DNA from: Anoxybacillus amylolyticus | GTDB lineage: Bacteria > Bacillota > Bacilli > Bacillales > Anoxybacillaceae | Assembly: GCF_001634285.1 (NCBI RefSeq) | Contig: NZ_CP015438.1 | Span: 1,996,001 to 2,060,000, forward strand | Length of the DNA stretch: 64,000 bases | Reading direction: 5' to 3' | Part shown: one piece after another, positions 7,400-16,300 of the stretch | Layout: every line of letters starts with the position of its first letter | Numbering within the stretch: the stretch's first letter is position 1 | Position numbers and translations under genes: made by a program | Notes under the pieces: generated by a model | What the model was told of the DNA's origin: nothing | Databases searched by the model: none | What the model saw: the letters and a program-made list of their open reading frames with translations, nothing else

Positions 7400-8641
7400 A
7401 TGAAACAAGAAGTAATCGAACGGTTGACAAGATACGCGAAAATCAACACCCAATCTGACCCAGCAAGCAACACGTGCCCCTCTACCGAAGGCCAATGGAC
7501 GCTTGCCAACATGTTAGTCGAAGAGCTAAAAGCAATCGGCATGGAAGAAGTAGCGGTCGATGAAAACGGGTATGTGATGGCAACGTTGCCAGCGAATACA
7601 GACAAAGAAGTGCCGACAATCGGCTTTTTGGCGCATATGGACACGGCAACAGATTTCACAGGCGCGAACGTCAATCCACAAATCGTCGAATCATATGACG
7701 GTGGGGATATTTTGTTAAATAAAGACTTACATATTATTCTTTCGCCCGCCGATTTTCCGGAACTTTCGCATTACAAAGGACATACATTAATCACAACCGA
7801 TGGCACCACGCTTTTAGGCGCAGACAATAAAGCAGGAATTGCCGAAATTATGACAGCGATGGAATACCTCATCAAACATCCAGAAATCAAACATGGAAAA
7901 ATTCGTGTCGCCTTTACGCCAGATGAAGAGATTGGAAGAGGTCCGCATAAGTTTGATGTTGCTGCATTTGGCGCAAAGTACGCTTACACCGTTGATGGCG
8001 GTCCGCTTGGCGAATTGGAATACGAAAGCTTTAATGCTGCGCAAGCAAAAATTACATTCAAAGGAAAAAACGTACATCCAGGTTCCGCGAAAGGAAAAAT
8101 GATTAACTCATTGAAACTAGCAATGGAATTTCACGCCCATCTCCCTGCGAATGAAGCGCCAGAGCATACCGAAGGATACGAAGGATTTTACCACCTTCTC
8201 TCCTGCCAAGGCGATGTCGAACAAACAACACTCCATTACATTATTCGCGACTTCGACCGCTGGGCATTTGAGGCAAGAAAAACAACCATCGAAGAAATCG
8301 CGGCCAAACTGCAAGGAAAATACGGAAAAGAGCGAATTCAACTGGAAATAATCGACCAGTATTACAACATGCGCGAAAAAATTGAACCGGTCAAAGAAGT
8401 GGTTGACATAGCGTACGAAGCGATGCAAAACTTAGGGATTGAGCCTATCATCAAACCGATCCGCGGTGGAACAGATGGCTCACAGCTATCCTATATGGGG
8501 CTGCCTACGCCAAATATTTTTACAGGCGGCGAAAACTTCCACGGCCGTTACGAATATATTTCTGTCGACAATATGGTCAAAGCGGTGAATGTTATTATTG
8601 AAATCGTGAAATTGTTTGAACAAAAAGCAACAACGGAGTAA
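7400..8641 (+). CDS. pepT: peptidase T (tripeptidase)
   Basis: A 413-residue M20-family metallopeptidase that removes the N-terminal residue of tripeptides in the cytoplasm. The two-zinc site is visible: HMD at 79-81, LLGADNKAG (about 137-145), the catalytic TPDEEIG (about 174), YTVDGG (about 197) and the last ligand in GENFHGRYE near the C-terminus. Length and start match the family; AAAGGAG precedes the ATG. A TATAAT-like sequence lies about 40 nt upstream. It appears monocistronic, with a clear terminator after it. Confidence 0.96.
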   Translation: MKQEVIERLTRYAKINTQSDPASNTCPSTEGQWTLANMLVEELKAIGMEEVAVDENGYVMATLPANTDKEVPTIGFLAHMDTATDFTGANVNPQIVESYDGGDILLNKDLHIILSPADFPELSHYKGHTLITTDGTTLLGADNKAGIAEIMTAMEYLIKHPEIKHGKIRVAFTPDEEIGRGPHKFDVAAFGAKYAYTVDGGPLGELEYESFNAAQAKITFKGKNVHPGSAKGKMINSLKLAMEFHAHLPANEAPEHTEGYEGFYHLLSCQGDVEQTTLHYIIRDFDRWAFEARKTTIEEIAAKLQGKYGKERIQLEIIDQYYNMREKIEPVKEVVDIAYEAMQNLGIEPIIKPIRGGTDGSQLSYMGLPTPNIFTGGENFHGRYEYISVDNMVKAVNVIIEIVKLFEQKATTE

Positions 8642-8647
8642 TCTGTC

Positions 8648-8682
8648 AGCCCTCCCTTCTATATTAGAAGAGGAGGGCTTTT
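8648..8682 (+). terminator. terminator of pepT
   Basis: An 8-bp GC-rich stem (AGCCCTCC / GGAGGGCT) followed by TTTTG, starting 7 nt after the pepT stop. Confidence 0.8.
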
Positions 8683-8738
8683 GTATAACAATCTCCTTTA
8701 TTTCAATACTAAACATAAACTATTGGAGGGGGTGCGTC

Positions 8739-8918
8739 ATGTGAGAGAGAAATGTTACTACGAAAAACCCCTCTTCCAAAAGGCGGTTAGTTAGTGACCA
8801 TCAGCTTGCAATCGCCGCATTGTATGAAATGATCGAATAGCTCGTCGGTGCTAGTGCTAAACAAGTAAAAGCGGTCAAAGATTTTTTAAGAACGCAAGGC
8901 GCCACGTTGGATACATAA
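8739..8918 (+). pseudogene. broken small gene of unknown family, two in-frame stops
   Basis: A strong Shine-Dalgarno (GGAGGGGG) stands 6 nt before ATG 8739, but codon 2 is TGA. After it the same frame codes for ERNVTTKNPSSKRRLVSD, then HQLAIAALYEMIE, a TAG, then LVGASAKQVKAVKDFLRTQG and a TAA at 8918. The 60-codon frame has protein-like codon use and amphipathic helices, so it looks like a real small gene with two nonsense changes. I do not recognise the family. Apart from this and the pepT terminator, I see nothing else in 8642-9085. Confidence 0.4.
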
Positions 8919-9085
8919 CGCGGGATAATTCTTTGCTTCTTTGGGTCTGTTTTTGCTTTATTGTTGCTGACAAACTTGCGTGATACATTGCTCAAAAAAT
9001 AATCATCCTCTGTATCTAGCGTTTTTTTCGTTGCGTGGTAAAATAAAGACATGCACGAAATTGATAAGTAAAGGGTGTATGAAGC

Positions 9086-9673
9086 TTGGTGACAAAACTG
9101 TTGATATTGGCAGCTGCCTACTTACTTGGCTCCATTCCATTTGCGCTCGTTGTCGGGAAAGTCGGATACGGCATCGACATTCGCGAGCACGGAAGCGGAA
9201 ACTTAGGGGGAACGAATACGTTTCGTGTCCTCGGCGTCAAAGCCGGGATGATGGTAACGATTGGCGACATTTTAAAAGGTACGCTAGCAGCTAGCCTTCC
9301 TGTCTTATTTGCGGTCGATATGCATCCGTTATTGGCTGGGATTTTTGCAGTGATCGGGCATATGTATCCACTGTTTGCTGGATTTCGCGGAGGAAAAGCA
9401 GTGGCGACGTCAGGGGGCGTGATATTGTTTTACTCTCCATTTCTATTTTTTACGCTTATCGCTGTTTTCTTTCTGACGCTCTATTTGTCCAAATATGTTT
9501 CCCTTTCCTCCATGATGGCTGGGGTGTATGCCATTATATATACCGTGTTCTTTACGGACGATATCCCGCTTACGATTGTTGTAGCGGTATTAACGACGTT
9601 TATTTTTTACCGTCACCGCGCCAACATTAAACGAATCATCAATAAAACCGAACCAAAAATCAAATGGTTATAA
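9086..9673 (+). CDS. plsY: glycerol-3-phosphate acyltransferase PlsY
   Basis: A 195-residue integral membrane enzyme that transfers an acyl group from acyl-phosphate to glycerol-3-phosphate, the first step of phospholipid synthesis. The three conserved loop motifs are present: [11 protein letters not shown] (about 11), [12 protein letters not shown] (about 36) and [11 protein letters not shown] (about 99), separated by five membrane helices. The start is TTG 9086 or GTG 9089; AGGGTG lies 8 or 11 nt upstream. In many bacilli plsY is next to yneT-parE but here it is separated from them. Confidence 0.95.
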   Translation: MVTKLLILAAAYLLGSIPFALVVGKVGYGIDIREHGSGNLGGTNTFRVLGVKAGMMVTIGDILKGTLAASLPVLFAVDMHPLLAGIFAVIGHMYPLFAGFRGGKAVATSGGVILFYSPFLFFTLIAVFFLTLYLSKYVSLSSMMAGVYAIIYTVFFTDDIPLTIVVAVLTTFIFYRHRANIKRIINKTEPKIKWL

Positions 9674-9674
9674 T

Positions 9675-9705
9675 AGGCTGTCCTATGTTCGGGCAGCCTC
9701 TTTTG
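9675..9705 (+). terminator. terminator of plsY
   Basis: Imperfect hairpin (AGGCTG / CAGCCT) followed by CTTTT just after the plsY stop codon. It is modest in strength, and the downstream methyltransferase starts within 35 nt. Confidence 0.5.
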
Positions 9706-9738
9706 CGGAATATGAATAAACAGAAAGGAGATTTTTCA

Positions 9739-11088
9739 TTGAAACTGCCACACACATTCGTCGAAAAAATGAACGCCCTTTTACAAGAAGAGGCGCCACG
9801 TTTTTTCGCATCGTATGAAAAAGAAAAAGTAAATGGCTTGCGTTTTAATCCATTGAAAATCGAACGAGATGCGTTTTTAGCGCTCGCTCCGTTTTCGCTT
9901 TCCCCTGTTCCGTTTTGTCCGACTGGTTTTTACTACGAAACGGACGACCAACCGGGAAAACATCCGTATCACGCCGCAGGGCTATATTATATTCAAGAGC
10001 CAAGTGCGATGTTTGTAGCCGAAACGTTGCAACCAAGCCATGGAGAAAAAGTGCTCGACCTTTGTGCTGCTCCTGGTGGAAAAACGACACAGCTCGCTGC
10101 GATGATGGACAATACCGGCTTTTTACTGGCTAATGAAATTCATCCGAAACGCGTTAAAGCGCTATCGGAAAATATCGAACGGCTCGGCATTACAAACACG
10201 CTCGTCACGAACGAAACCCCAGAAAAATTAGCGGAGTATTTTGTCGGCTATTTTGATAAAATTTTAGTCGATGCGCCGTGTTCTGGAGAAGGGATGTTTC
10301 GAAAAGATGAAGAAGCGATTCACTACTGGAGTGAAGAACACGTTCACCAGTGTGCCGTAAAACAGCGCCATATTCTAGACTGCGCCTATCGCATGTTGAA
10401 AGAGGGAGGTATTCTCATCTATTCTACATGCACCTTTTCTCCCGAAGAAAATGAACAGACGATGGAGGCATTGCTACAAAAATACGAAGATCTCGAATTA
10501 GTAGCGATTGAAAAAAGCGCTGGCATTCAACCCGGACGACCGGAATGGACGAAGACAACGTTGACGGCGATCGAACAAACAGCTCGGCTTTGGCCACATC
10601 TGCTACTAGGAGAAGGACATTTTGTGGCCAAATTGCAAAAAGTGAGCCCAGCGCCAACATGGAAAGGAAAAAACGCTACATCTAATGTGACGAAACAAAC
10701 ATTGCGCGAGTATCGAGCGTTTGAACAAGAAACGTTAACGATTAATATCGAAAAAACGATGTATTCGTTTAATCAGCACTTATTTGCCCTTCCGGATGAT
10801 TGTCCTAGTTTTGCTGGACTAAAAATCGTGCGCGCTGGCTTACATTTAGGCGAACAGAAAAAACAGCGGTTTGAACCAAATCATGCACTCGCATTGGCTC
10901 TTAAAAAGGAAGAAATCGTTCATTCGCTCGAATTAGAAGACTATACGAAATATTTGCGTGGGGAAACGATAGAAACAGGCGGCGACCGCGGCTGGGTCGT
11001 TGTAACAATTGACGGCTATCCGCTCGGCTGGGGGAAAGAAGTCAAAGGGACATTAAAAAACTTTTATCCGAAGGGGCTAAGAATATAG
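9739..11088 (+). CDS. RsmF/RsmB-type 16S rRNA (cytosine-C5)-methyltransferase
   Basis: A 449-residue NOP2/Sun-family methyltransferase that uses SAM to methylate a cytosine in rRNA. The SAM motif LDLCAAPGGKTTQLAA lies near residue 112, and the catalytic cysteines are in VDAPCSGEGMFRK and YSTCTFSPEENE. The C-terminal 130 residues form the PUA-like RNA-binding part seen in YebU/RsmF proteins. I choose TTG 9739 (protein begins KLPHTFVEKM after the initiator), because AAAGGAG lies 8 nt upstream and homologues begin with the same KLP; the longer frame has no good ribosome site. Confidence 0.9.
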   Translation: MKLPHTFVEKMNALLQEEAPRFFASYEKEKVNGLRFNPLKIERDAFLALAPFSLSPVPFCPTGFYYETDDQPGKHPYHAAGLYYIQEPSAMFVAETLQPSHGEKVLDLCAAPGGKTTQLAAMMDNTGFLLANEIHPKRVKALSENIERLGITNTLVTNETPEKLAEYFVGYFDKILVDAPCSGEGMFRKDEEAIHYWSEEHVHQCAVKQRHILDCAYRMLKEGGILIYSTCTFSPEENEQTMEALLQKYEDLELVAIEKSAGIQPGRPEWTKTTLTAIEQTARLWPHLLLGEGHFVAKLQKVSPAPTWKGKNATSNVTKQTLREYRAFEQETLTINIEKTMYSFNQHLFALPDDCPSFAGLKIVRAGLHLGEQKKQRFEPNHALALALKKEEIVHSLELEDYTKYLRGETIETGGDRGWVVVTIDGYPLGWGKEVKGTLKNFYPKGLRI

Positions 11089-11101
11089 CCCCTTTATTTT
11101 G
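11073..11101 (+). terminator. terminator of the rRNA methyltransferase gene
   Basis: Stem GGGGCT / AGCCCC followed by TTTATTTT; it overlaps the stop codon of the gene and lies between two convergent genes. Confidence 0.7.
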
Positions 11102-11660
11102 TTGGAATGGTTAATGTTAATGCAATGTTGTCGTGCGCTAAATCGAATGACTGAACGGAAAGACGGTAGCCATTTTTTAAGCGCATATGCGTCACCGCCA
11201 CGTAAATGCGGTTATGATTAGGGTCAATGACTACGTCATCCGGCAAACTCACATGCGTTTGCAAATAGTTTAGCGCATATCGTGCCGGAATGTGTAATCC
11301 TCCTAAGGATAAATCTGGGTCAAGCAACTCTATATCTCCATTGACGACGTTTGGTAAAAACGACATCGTTAATGGAATATTTCTTCCGAACAATTCGATT
11401 TCACTGGCGATATATACGCGGTCATTCACCCAGACGCGATACGAAAGCGTTCCTTTTTTCTTTTTTTTCTGAATGTAATCGTTCATAAACGCATTCACAT
11501 CTTCTTTTGCGGCATGAATAAGAAACGTCGCTCCCTTTGTTGCTTTTGGCTCCGGAATGGTTGATTCAGACGGCTGCATTAAAAAGAAAAATAGACCTCC
11601 GATTATTACGACATGAATCATTACCAACGTAAAAAAAGCAATTTTCCACGGTTTCTTCAT
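11094..11660 (-). CDS. ypmS: DUF2140 family membrane-anchored protein YpmS
   Basis: A 188-residue protein with one N-terminal membrane helix (about residues 7-30) and an extracytoplasmic domain typical of DUF2140, including VNAFMNDYI and the HIPARYALNYLQTHV region. Function unknown. It follows ypmR with a 4-nt ATGA overlap, and the order sco-ypmR-ypmS is the same as in B. subtilis (ypmQ-ypmR-ypmS). Confidence 0.88.
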   Translation of the reverse strand: MKKPWKIAFFTLVMIHVVIIGGLFFFLMQPSESTIPEPKATKGATFLIHAAKEDVNAFMNDYIQKKKKKGTLSYRVWVNDRVYIASEIELFGRNIPLTMSFLPNVVNGDIELLDPDLSLGGLHIPARYALNYLQTHVSLPDDVVIDPNHNRIYVAVTHMRLKNGYRLSVQSFDLAHDNIALTLTIPTK

Positions 11661-12433
11661 TTCTCCATACTCCTTGCTAGTTGTTCGTATACACGCATAG
11701 CAATGAACGCATAGCCTTGTTCGTTCGGATGAAATTGATCGTCATAGAGTAAATCGTCGCGGTCGTCAAAGATATCTTTCACATCGACAAACATCGTTCG
11801 CTCATAGCGGCTTAATACGTCGCGGCTTCCTTTGTTCCACATAACGATGACATCATCGATTTCTGGGATTGTCTGCAAAGAATTAGCAAACGGATTGTAT
11901 AAACCGATAAGCACGATCGTTGCATTTCTGTTTAAAGAGCGAAGCTTCCAAATGAGGTGATCGAGCTTTTGCGCGAACGTTTTTTGTTTTTGCACAAATA
12001 ACGAATACGTTAAATCAAACAAATGGGAGCGAACAATTTCCATCACGTCATTTCCGCCAATGGTGATAAAAATCATATCTGCATCTTTCATCGACTGTTC
12101 GTGCTTCGTAATGACCTTATCAAGCTGGGAAATACGCAACCCTCGTTTTCCTAAATTCGTCACCATTACAGAACGCACCGCTTTATGTTGTAGTAGTTTT
12201 TCCTTTACATCGACAACGTACCCGCCGTTTGTATCGCCAACCCCTTCCGTTAATGAATCGCCAAGCGCCACAATGTGCACATCTTTCGGGACGAAATCAT
12301 CGGGGATGATTAACCGCTTTGGAAGTCCGAGCGGTCTTTGCGGAACGTCCGTTACGTTCGTTGCCGTGGTCGCCGAGCACCCGATTAAAAAGCAACATAT
12401 CAGTGCAATCCCCCATCCTTTCATTTCTTTCAC
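11657..12433 (-). CDS. ypmR: SGNH/GDSL-family lipoprotein hydrolase YpmR
   Basis: A 258-residue lipoprotein: the lipobox LIGC has the lipidated Cys at about residue 19. The esterase blocks are all present: GDSLTEGV with the catalytic Ser near 60, block III GGND (about 127) and block V DQFHPNEQG with the catalytic Asp and His near 240. The natural substrate is unknown; enzymes of this class deacylate lipids or cell-wall sugars outside the membrane. It is translationally coupled to ypmS. Confidence 0.9.
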   Translation of the reverse strand: MKEMKGWGIALICCFLIGCSATTATNVTDVPQRPLGLPKRLIIPDDFVPKDVHIVALGDSLTEGVGDTNGGYVVDVKEKLLQHKAVRSVMVTNLGKRGLRISQLDKVITKHEQSMKDADMIFITIGGNDVMEIVRSHLFDLTYSLFVQKQKTFAQKLDHLIWKLRSLNRNATIVLIGLYNPFANSLQTIPEIDDVIVMWNKGSRDVLSRYERTMFVDVKDIFDDRDDLLYDDQFHPNEQGYAFIAMRVYEQLARSMEK

Positions 12434-12451
12434 CTACCTACAATACGAAAA

Positions 12452-12477
12452 GGCAAAAATGCCAAAACATTTTTGCC
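12452..12477 (-). terminator. terminator of the sco gene
   Basis: 10-bp stem (GGCAAAAATG / CATTTTTGCC) followed on the minus strand by TTTTCG, 5 nt after the sco stop. It separates sco from ypmR-ypmS. Confidence 0.75.
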
Positions 12478-12481
12478 CTTG

Positions 12482-13051
12482 TTATGACGATTGGAGAATT
12501 TTAATATGCTCCAAAATTTGTTTATAAGGAACATTTTCCCATCCGTTATAATACTGAACGATGGTTCCGTGTTGGTCCACCAGATAAAAGTCCGTCCCAT
12601 GAATGACTTGGCTTTGTCCTTCTGGCTTTTGTACGATCGCTTTAAAGTTTTTTTGCGCAAATGTTTCGATGTCTTTTTGTGTATATCCTGTCAACAAATG
12701 CCAATGACGCGTATCGGCGTGAAATTTTTCAATGTACGCTTTTAATTGCTCCGAATGGTCGTTTTCCGGATCGACGCTAAACGAAACAAATTCCACCTGC
12801 AGTCCTTCTTTTTCCGCCATTCGCTGCAATTTCGCCATATTCGCAGTCATCGGCGGACATACATCGGCACAGCGCGTAAAGATGAAATTTGCGACCCACA
12901 CTTTCCCTTTTAAATCGTTCAAACCGAACGGCTGATTGTTTTGGTCGGTGAACGTAAATGAAGCAACCGGCCAGTTTTTCGCGTCTGGAATTTCTTTTCC
13001 GCATGCAGAAACAAATAAGACTACCATGAGCACCATCATCATTTTTCTCAT
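12482..13051 (-). CDS. ypmQ: SCO1/SenC-family copper chaperone lipoprotein (YpmQ-like)
   Basis: A 189-residue lipoprotein (lipobox VSAC, Cys at about 17) with a thioredoxin fold. The copper-binding CxxxC is in FTRCADVCPP (about 60-64), and the distant ligand His is in VIHGTDFYL (about 148). Sco proteins deliver copper to, or keep reduced, the CuA site of cytochrome c oxidase on the outside of the membrane. No oxidase genes are in this window. Confidence 0.93.
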   Translation of the reverse strand: MRKMMMVLMVVLFVSACGKEIPDAKNWPVASFTFTDQNNQPFGLNDLKGKVWVANFIFTRCADVCPPMTANMAKLQRMAEKEGLQVEFVSFSVDPENDHSEQLKAYIEKFHADTRHWHLLTGYTQKDIETFAQKNFKAIVQKPEGQSQVIHGTDFYLVDQHGTIVQYYNGWENVPYKQILEHIKILQSS

Positions 13052-13062
13052 CGTCTACTCAC

Positions 13063-13905
13063 CTATTCTGCGTAATACATAAATCCAATCGCTCCAGGTC
13101 CTGTATGTGTCGAAATAACCGGCGTCGTATAAACGATCTCAATTTGCTCATACCCTGTCGCATCGATAAGCGCTTGTTTTAAGCGATTCGCTAACGATAG
13201 CGCATCGGCATGGGCAATACCAACTGCTCGAATCGTTTTTCCCGCAGTATCTTCGACAAATCGCTCCGTTAAGTACTTGACGACTTGCGAATAGCTTCGC
13301 GCTTTTGTCATCGGCGTATACATCCCGTCAATGAGAGCCGCAATCGGTTTAATATTTAAAAGCGAGCCGATTAACGCTTTTCCGCGACCAATTCGTCCAC
13401 CTTTTACTAAATTTTCGAGCGTATCGACCGTCACATATAAATGGGTATGGCGCTTTATCTTCTCTAGATGCGGCACAATATCGGAAATACTTTTTCCCGC
13501 TTGCGCCAATTTTGCTGCTTCTACTACTTGAAACCCTAGCGCTAGGGAAATAAATTGCGAATCAACGACCGTCACATTCGCTTCTGCCATGCTAGCTGCT
13601 TGTTCGGCAGAACGGACTGTCCCACTCAACTCCCCTGTCATATGAATCGACAGAACATCATATCCTTCTTCTCCTAATCGGTTATAGACTTCTAAAAATT
13701 GTCCTGTCGCAGGTTGAGAACTTTTCGGCAGTTCATTCGCTTTCATCATTTTTTCCATAAACTGTTCCGGCGTTATATCCACACGATCGGTATATGTTTC
13801 ATGTGCAATTGTAAATGTTAGCGGAACGACTTCAATCCCATACGCTTCTAATGTTTCATTTGGTAAATCTACCGTTGAGTCTGTCACAATTTTAACTTTG
13901 CTCAT
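13063..13905 (-). CDS. degV: DegV family fatty-acid-binding protein
   Basis: A 280-residue two-domain DegV protein. The N-terminal TDST motif (VTDSTVDLPNE) that contacts the fatty-acid carboxylate is at residue 7, followed by SSQPATGQF (about 57) and the C-terminal-domain THTGPGAIG. Family members present bound fatty acids to the FakA kinase. Bacilli carry several copies, so the symbol only denotes the family. No fakA is nearby. Confidence 0.9.
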   Translation of the reverse strand: MSKVKIVTDSTVDLPNETLEAYGIEVVPLTFTIAHETYTDRVDITPEQFMEKMMKANELPKSSQPATGQFLEVYNRLGEEGYDVLSIHMTGELSGTVRSAEQAASMAEANVTVVDSQFISLALGFQVVEAAKLAQAGKSISDIVPHLEKIKRHTHLYVTVDTLENLVKGGRIGRGKALIGSLLNIKPIAALIDGMYTPMTKARSYSQVVKYLTERFVEDTAGKTIRAVGIAHADALSLANRLKQALIDATGYEQIEIVYTTPVISTHTGPGAIGFMYYAE

Positions 13906-13980
13906 TCCTTCACTTCCTAATCCAAACTTAATGATTATTATACAATGAAATTCCCCTACTGCCTATAAAAAACGCAAAAA

Positions 13981-14008
13981 AAGTTGTTTTGCCGAAGCAA
14001 AACAACTT
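13981..14008 (-). terminator. terminator of ypmP
   Basis: Perfect 12-bp stem (AAGTTGTTTTGC / GCAAAACAACTT) with a 4-nt loop, followed on the minus strand by TTTTT. It lies 7 nt past the ypmP stop. Confidence 0.9.
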
Positions 14009-14015
14009 GCTGCAA

Positions 14016-14267
14016 TTATGCATTGTTTTTTAAAATATCTGTCTTAAAGATTTGTTCGTAGACAGGCCATTTTAATACTTTTTTCAAATAATCGCGAAAC
14101 GAGTAAACAGAACGAACGTCACGAGACCGATATACTTTCGCAATAAACGTCTCTAAACGCAATTGAATCATAAATCGATACGTGTTATCTTCCTCCAATA
14201 CTGGAATTTCGATAATCTTTACCTTCTGTCCGTAAGCGTTTTTAAACTCCAGACTTTTGAATAGCAA
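14016..14267 (-). CDS. ypmP: DUF2535 family protein YpmP
   Basis: An 83-residue soluble protein matching the YpmP/DUF2535 family in length and pattern (MLFKSLEFKNAYGQK at the start, SFRDYLKKVLKWPVYE near residue 56). Function unknown. It sits between ilvA and the ypmQRS genes as in B. subtilis. Confidence 0.85.
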   Translation of the reverse strand: MLFKSLEFKNAYGQKVKIIEIPVLEEDNTYRFMIQLRLETFIAKVYRSRDVRSVYSFRDYLKKVLKWPVYEQIFKTDILKNNA

Positions 14268-14384
14268 AATATCAATCCTCTTTTTTGACCGATTTATTAT
14301 TATTATACACGAAATCTAGGCGAAAGTATGTCGGACGGTGCGAAATATTTATAAATTTTTTAGCGAAAAAACGCGATTTTTGTG

Positions 14385-15656
14385 TTAAATAAGAAGATGG
14401 AATAAATTAGGATCTTTGTTTACTTCTTGGAATGGGAAGCCTTTTTTCTTCATTCGTTCAATTAACGGAGCATAATCTTCGCGGCGTTTCAATTCGATGC
14501 CGACTAACGCTGGTCCGTTTTCTTTATTGTTTTTCTTCGTATATTCAAAGCGAGTAATATCGTCCGTCGGGCCAAGCACTTCGTCTAAAAATTCGCGTAG
14601 CGCACCGGCACGTTGCGGGAAGCTAACGATAAAGTAATGTTGTAGCCCTTCGTAAATCATCGAACGCTCTTTAATTTCTTGCATGCGGTCAATATCATTG
14701 TTGCCGCCACTAATAATGCAGACAACATTTTTTCCACGAATTTGTTCTTGGTATAAATCTAACGCCGCAACTGGAAGTGCTCCCGCCGGCTCAACGACAA
14801 TCGCATTTTCATTATAAAGCTCTAAAATCGTCGTACATGCTTTCCCCTCTGGTACGATGACAATGTCGTCAAGCATTTCTTTACAAAGGGAAAACGTCGT
14901 TTCTCCCACCGTTTTGACTGCTGCCCCATCGACAAATTTATCAATTTCTTCTAACGTCACGACATGCCCGTGCTTCATCGCTGCTTTCATGGACGGGGCA
15001 CCCTCTGGCTCAACACCGACGAGCTTCGTCATCGGCGAAATACTCTTCATATACGTGCCTACTCCTGAAATCAATCCGCCACCGCCGATGCTCGCAAATA
15101 AAAAATCAATAGGCTCTTCGCAGTCGTTTAATATTTCTACCCCAATCGTCCCTTGACCTGCAATGACGTATTCATCATCAAACGGATGAATGAACGTTCT
15201 CCCTTCTTGCTTCGCGCATTGTACCGCCTCATTGAACGAGTCGTCAAACGTATCGCCGACTAAAATAATCTCGACCATGTCTTTTCCGAATAATTGTACT
15301 TGCGAAACTTTTTGACGCGGCGTGGTCGCTGGCATATAAATTTTCCCATGTACCCCTAGCGTCCGGCACGAATACGCGACCCCTTGCGCATGGTTGCCCG
15401 CACTTGCACATACAATGCCGTTTTTTCGTTCGTCGTCCGTTAAATGTTTCATCCGGTTGTAAGCGCCGCGAATTTTAAACGAGCGAACGACTTGTAAGTC
15501 TTCACGCTTCAAATAGACGTTACAGCCGTAGCGCTCGGATAATAACGGATTTTTTTGCAGCGGCGTGTGATAGACCACGTCTTTTAACGTATGATATGCG
15601 ATTAAAATGTCTTCCACATAGACAGATCCTTGCTTTCGTTTCAATTGTTGTTCCAT
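14385..15656 (-). CDS. ilvA: threonine ammonia-lyase (threonine deaminase)
   Basis: A 423-residue PLP enzyme that converts threonine to 2-oxobutanoate, the committed step of isoleucine synthesis. The PLP lysine is in REDLQVVRSFKIRGAYN (about residue 59), the phosphate-binding loop in ASIGGGGLISGVG (about 185), and a C-terminal ACT-like domain of the short bacillar type begins near 330 (LQHYFIVSFPQRAGALREFL). A CodY-like operator lies upstream. The initiator ATG 15656 has an AGGAG only 3 nt away, a rather tight spacing. Confidence 0.97.
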   Translation of the reverse strand: MEQQLKRKQGSVYVEDILIAYHTLKDVVYHTPLQKNPLLSERYGCNVYLKREDLQVVRSFKIRGAYNRMKHLTDDERKNGIVCASAGNHAQGVAYSCRTLGVHGKIYMPATTPRQKVSQVQLFGKDMVEIILVGDTFDDSFNEAVQCAKQEGRTFIHPFDDEYVIAGQGTIGVEILNDCEEPIDFLFASIGGGGLISGVGTYMKSISPMTKLVGVEPEGAPSMKAAMKHGHVVTLEEIDKFVDGAAVKTVGETTFSLCKEMLDDIVIVPEGKACTTILELYNENAIVVEPAGALPVAALDLYQEQIRGKNVVCIISGGNNDIDRMQEIKERSMIYEGLQHYFIVSFPQRAGALREFLDEVLGPTDDITRFEYTKKNNKENGPALVGIELKRREDYAPLIERMKKKGFPFQEVNKDPNLFHLLI

Positions 15657-15695
15657 AGGCTCCTGTTCCTTCCTTCACGTCTTTTTAATTTGAAC

Positions 15696-15720
15696 ATTAT
15701 ATCACAATTTTCAAAAAAAT
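15696..15720 (-). promoter_or_regulatory. ilvA promoter with CodY-like operator
   Basis: A TATAAT -10 (15701-15696) follows, on the minus strand, ATTTTTTTGAAAATT at 15720-15706. The latter matches the CodY consensus AATTTTCWGAAAATT at 13 of 15 positions and covers the spacer and -35 region. CodY represses branched-chain amino-acid genes in bacilli when isoleucine and GTP are high. Confidence 0.5.
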
Positions 15721-15774
15721 AAAGGTGAAGTAGCAAAAATTTATAAAAAATTTCCCAAATGTGCACCAATAATG

Positions 15775-15807
15775 AAAAAACGTACCCGCTTTACGCGAAG
15801 TACGTTT
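15775..15807 (-). terminator. terminator overlapping the end of dfrA
   Basis: 9-bp stem (AAAACGTAC / GTACGTTTT) whose left arm includes the last codons of dfrA, followed by TTC-rich sequence on the minus strand. Confidence 0.65.
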
Positions 15808-16288
15808 TGTGCTCATAGACAAGGAACGTATAATCGTATGGATTTTTTTCGTCTTTCGGTCCTTTGTTGCTTGAAATCAGTCGCCAGTCGGTCTCAGAAA
15901 ATGGTGGGAAAAACGTGTCCCCAGGAAAATGCGCATCGATTTTCGTAATATATAGCCGGTCGGCAAACGGTAGCGTTGCTTGAAAAATTTCTGCCCCGCC
16001 AATGACAAATACTTCTTCCTTACGTTCGGAAGCGATCGTTTTTATGTCAGCGATCGAATGAATGATTGTACATCCTTCCGCTTGAAACGAGCGATTACGC
16101 GTGACGATGATATTTTCTCTTCCCGGAAGCGGACGACCAATGGATAGAAACGTCTTTCGCCCCATCACAATCGGATGCCCCATCGTTATTTTTTTAAAAT
16201 ATGCTAAATCCGCTGGTAAATGCCACGGCAATTGATTATCTTTTCCAATGACGCGATGGTTGTCCATCGCCACAATTAGCGAAATCAT
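15791..16288 (-). CDS. dfrA: dihydrofolate reductase
   Basis: A 165-residue enzyme that regenerates tetrahydrofolate with NADPH. The signature motifs are LIVAMDNHRVIGKDNQLPWHLP at the N-terminus, the catalytic acid D27-equivalent in PADLAYFKK, GRKTFLSIGRPLPGR (about 45) and VFVIGGAEIF (about 95). ATG 16288 is chosen over the ATG 6 nt upstream because AAGGAG is 7 nt from it. It follows thyA by 12 nt, so the pair restores the folate oxidised by thymidylate synthase. Confidence 0.96.
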   Translation of the reverse strand: MISLIVAMDNHRVIGKDNQLPWHLPADLAYFKKITMGHPIVMGRKTFLSIGRPLPGRENIIVTRNRSFQAEGCTIIHSIADIKTIASERKEEVFVIGGAEIFQATLPFADRLYITKIDAHFPGDTFFPPFSETDWRLISSNKGPKDEKNPYDYTFLVYEHKTYFA

Positions 16289-16300
16289 TGTCATTCTCCT

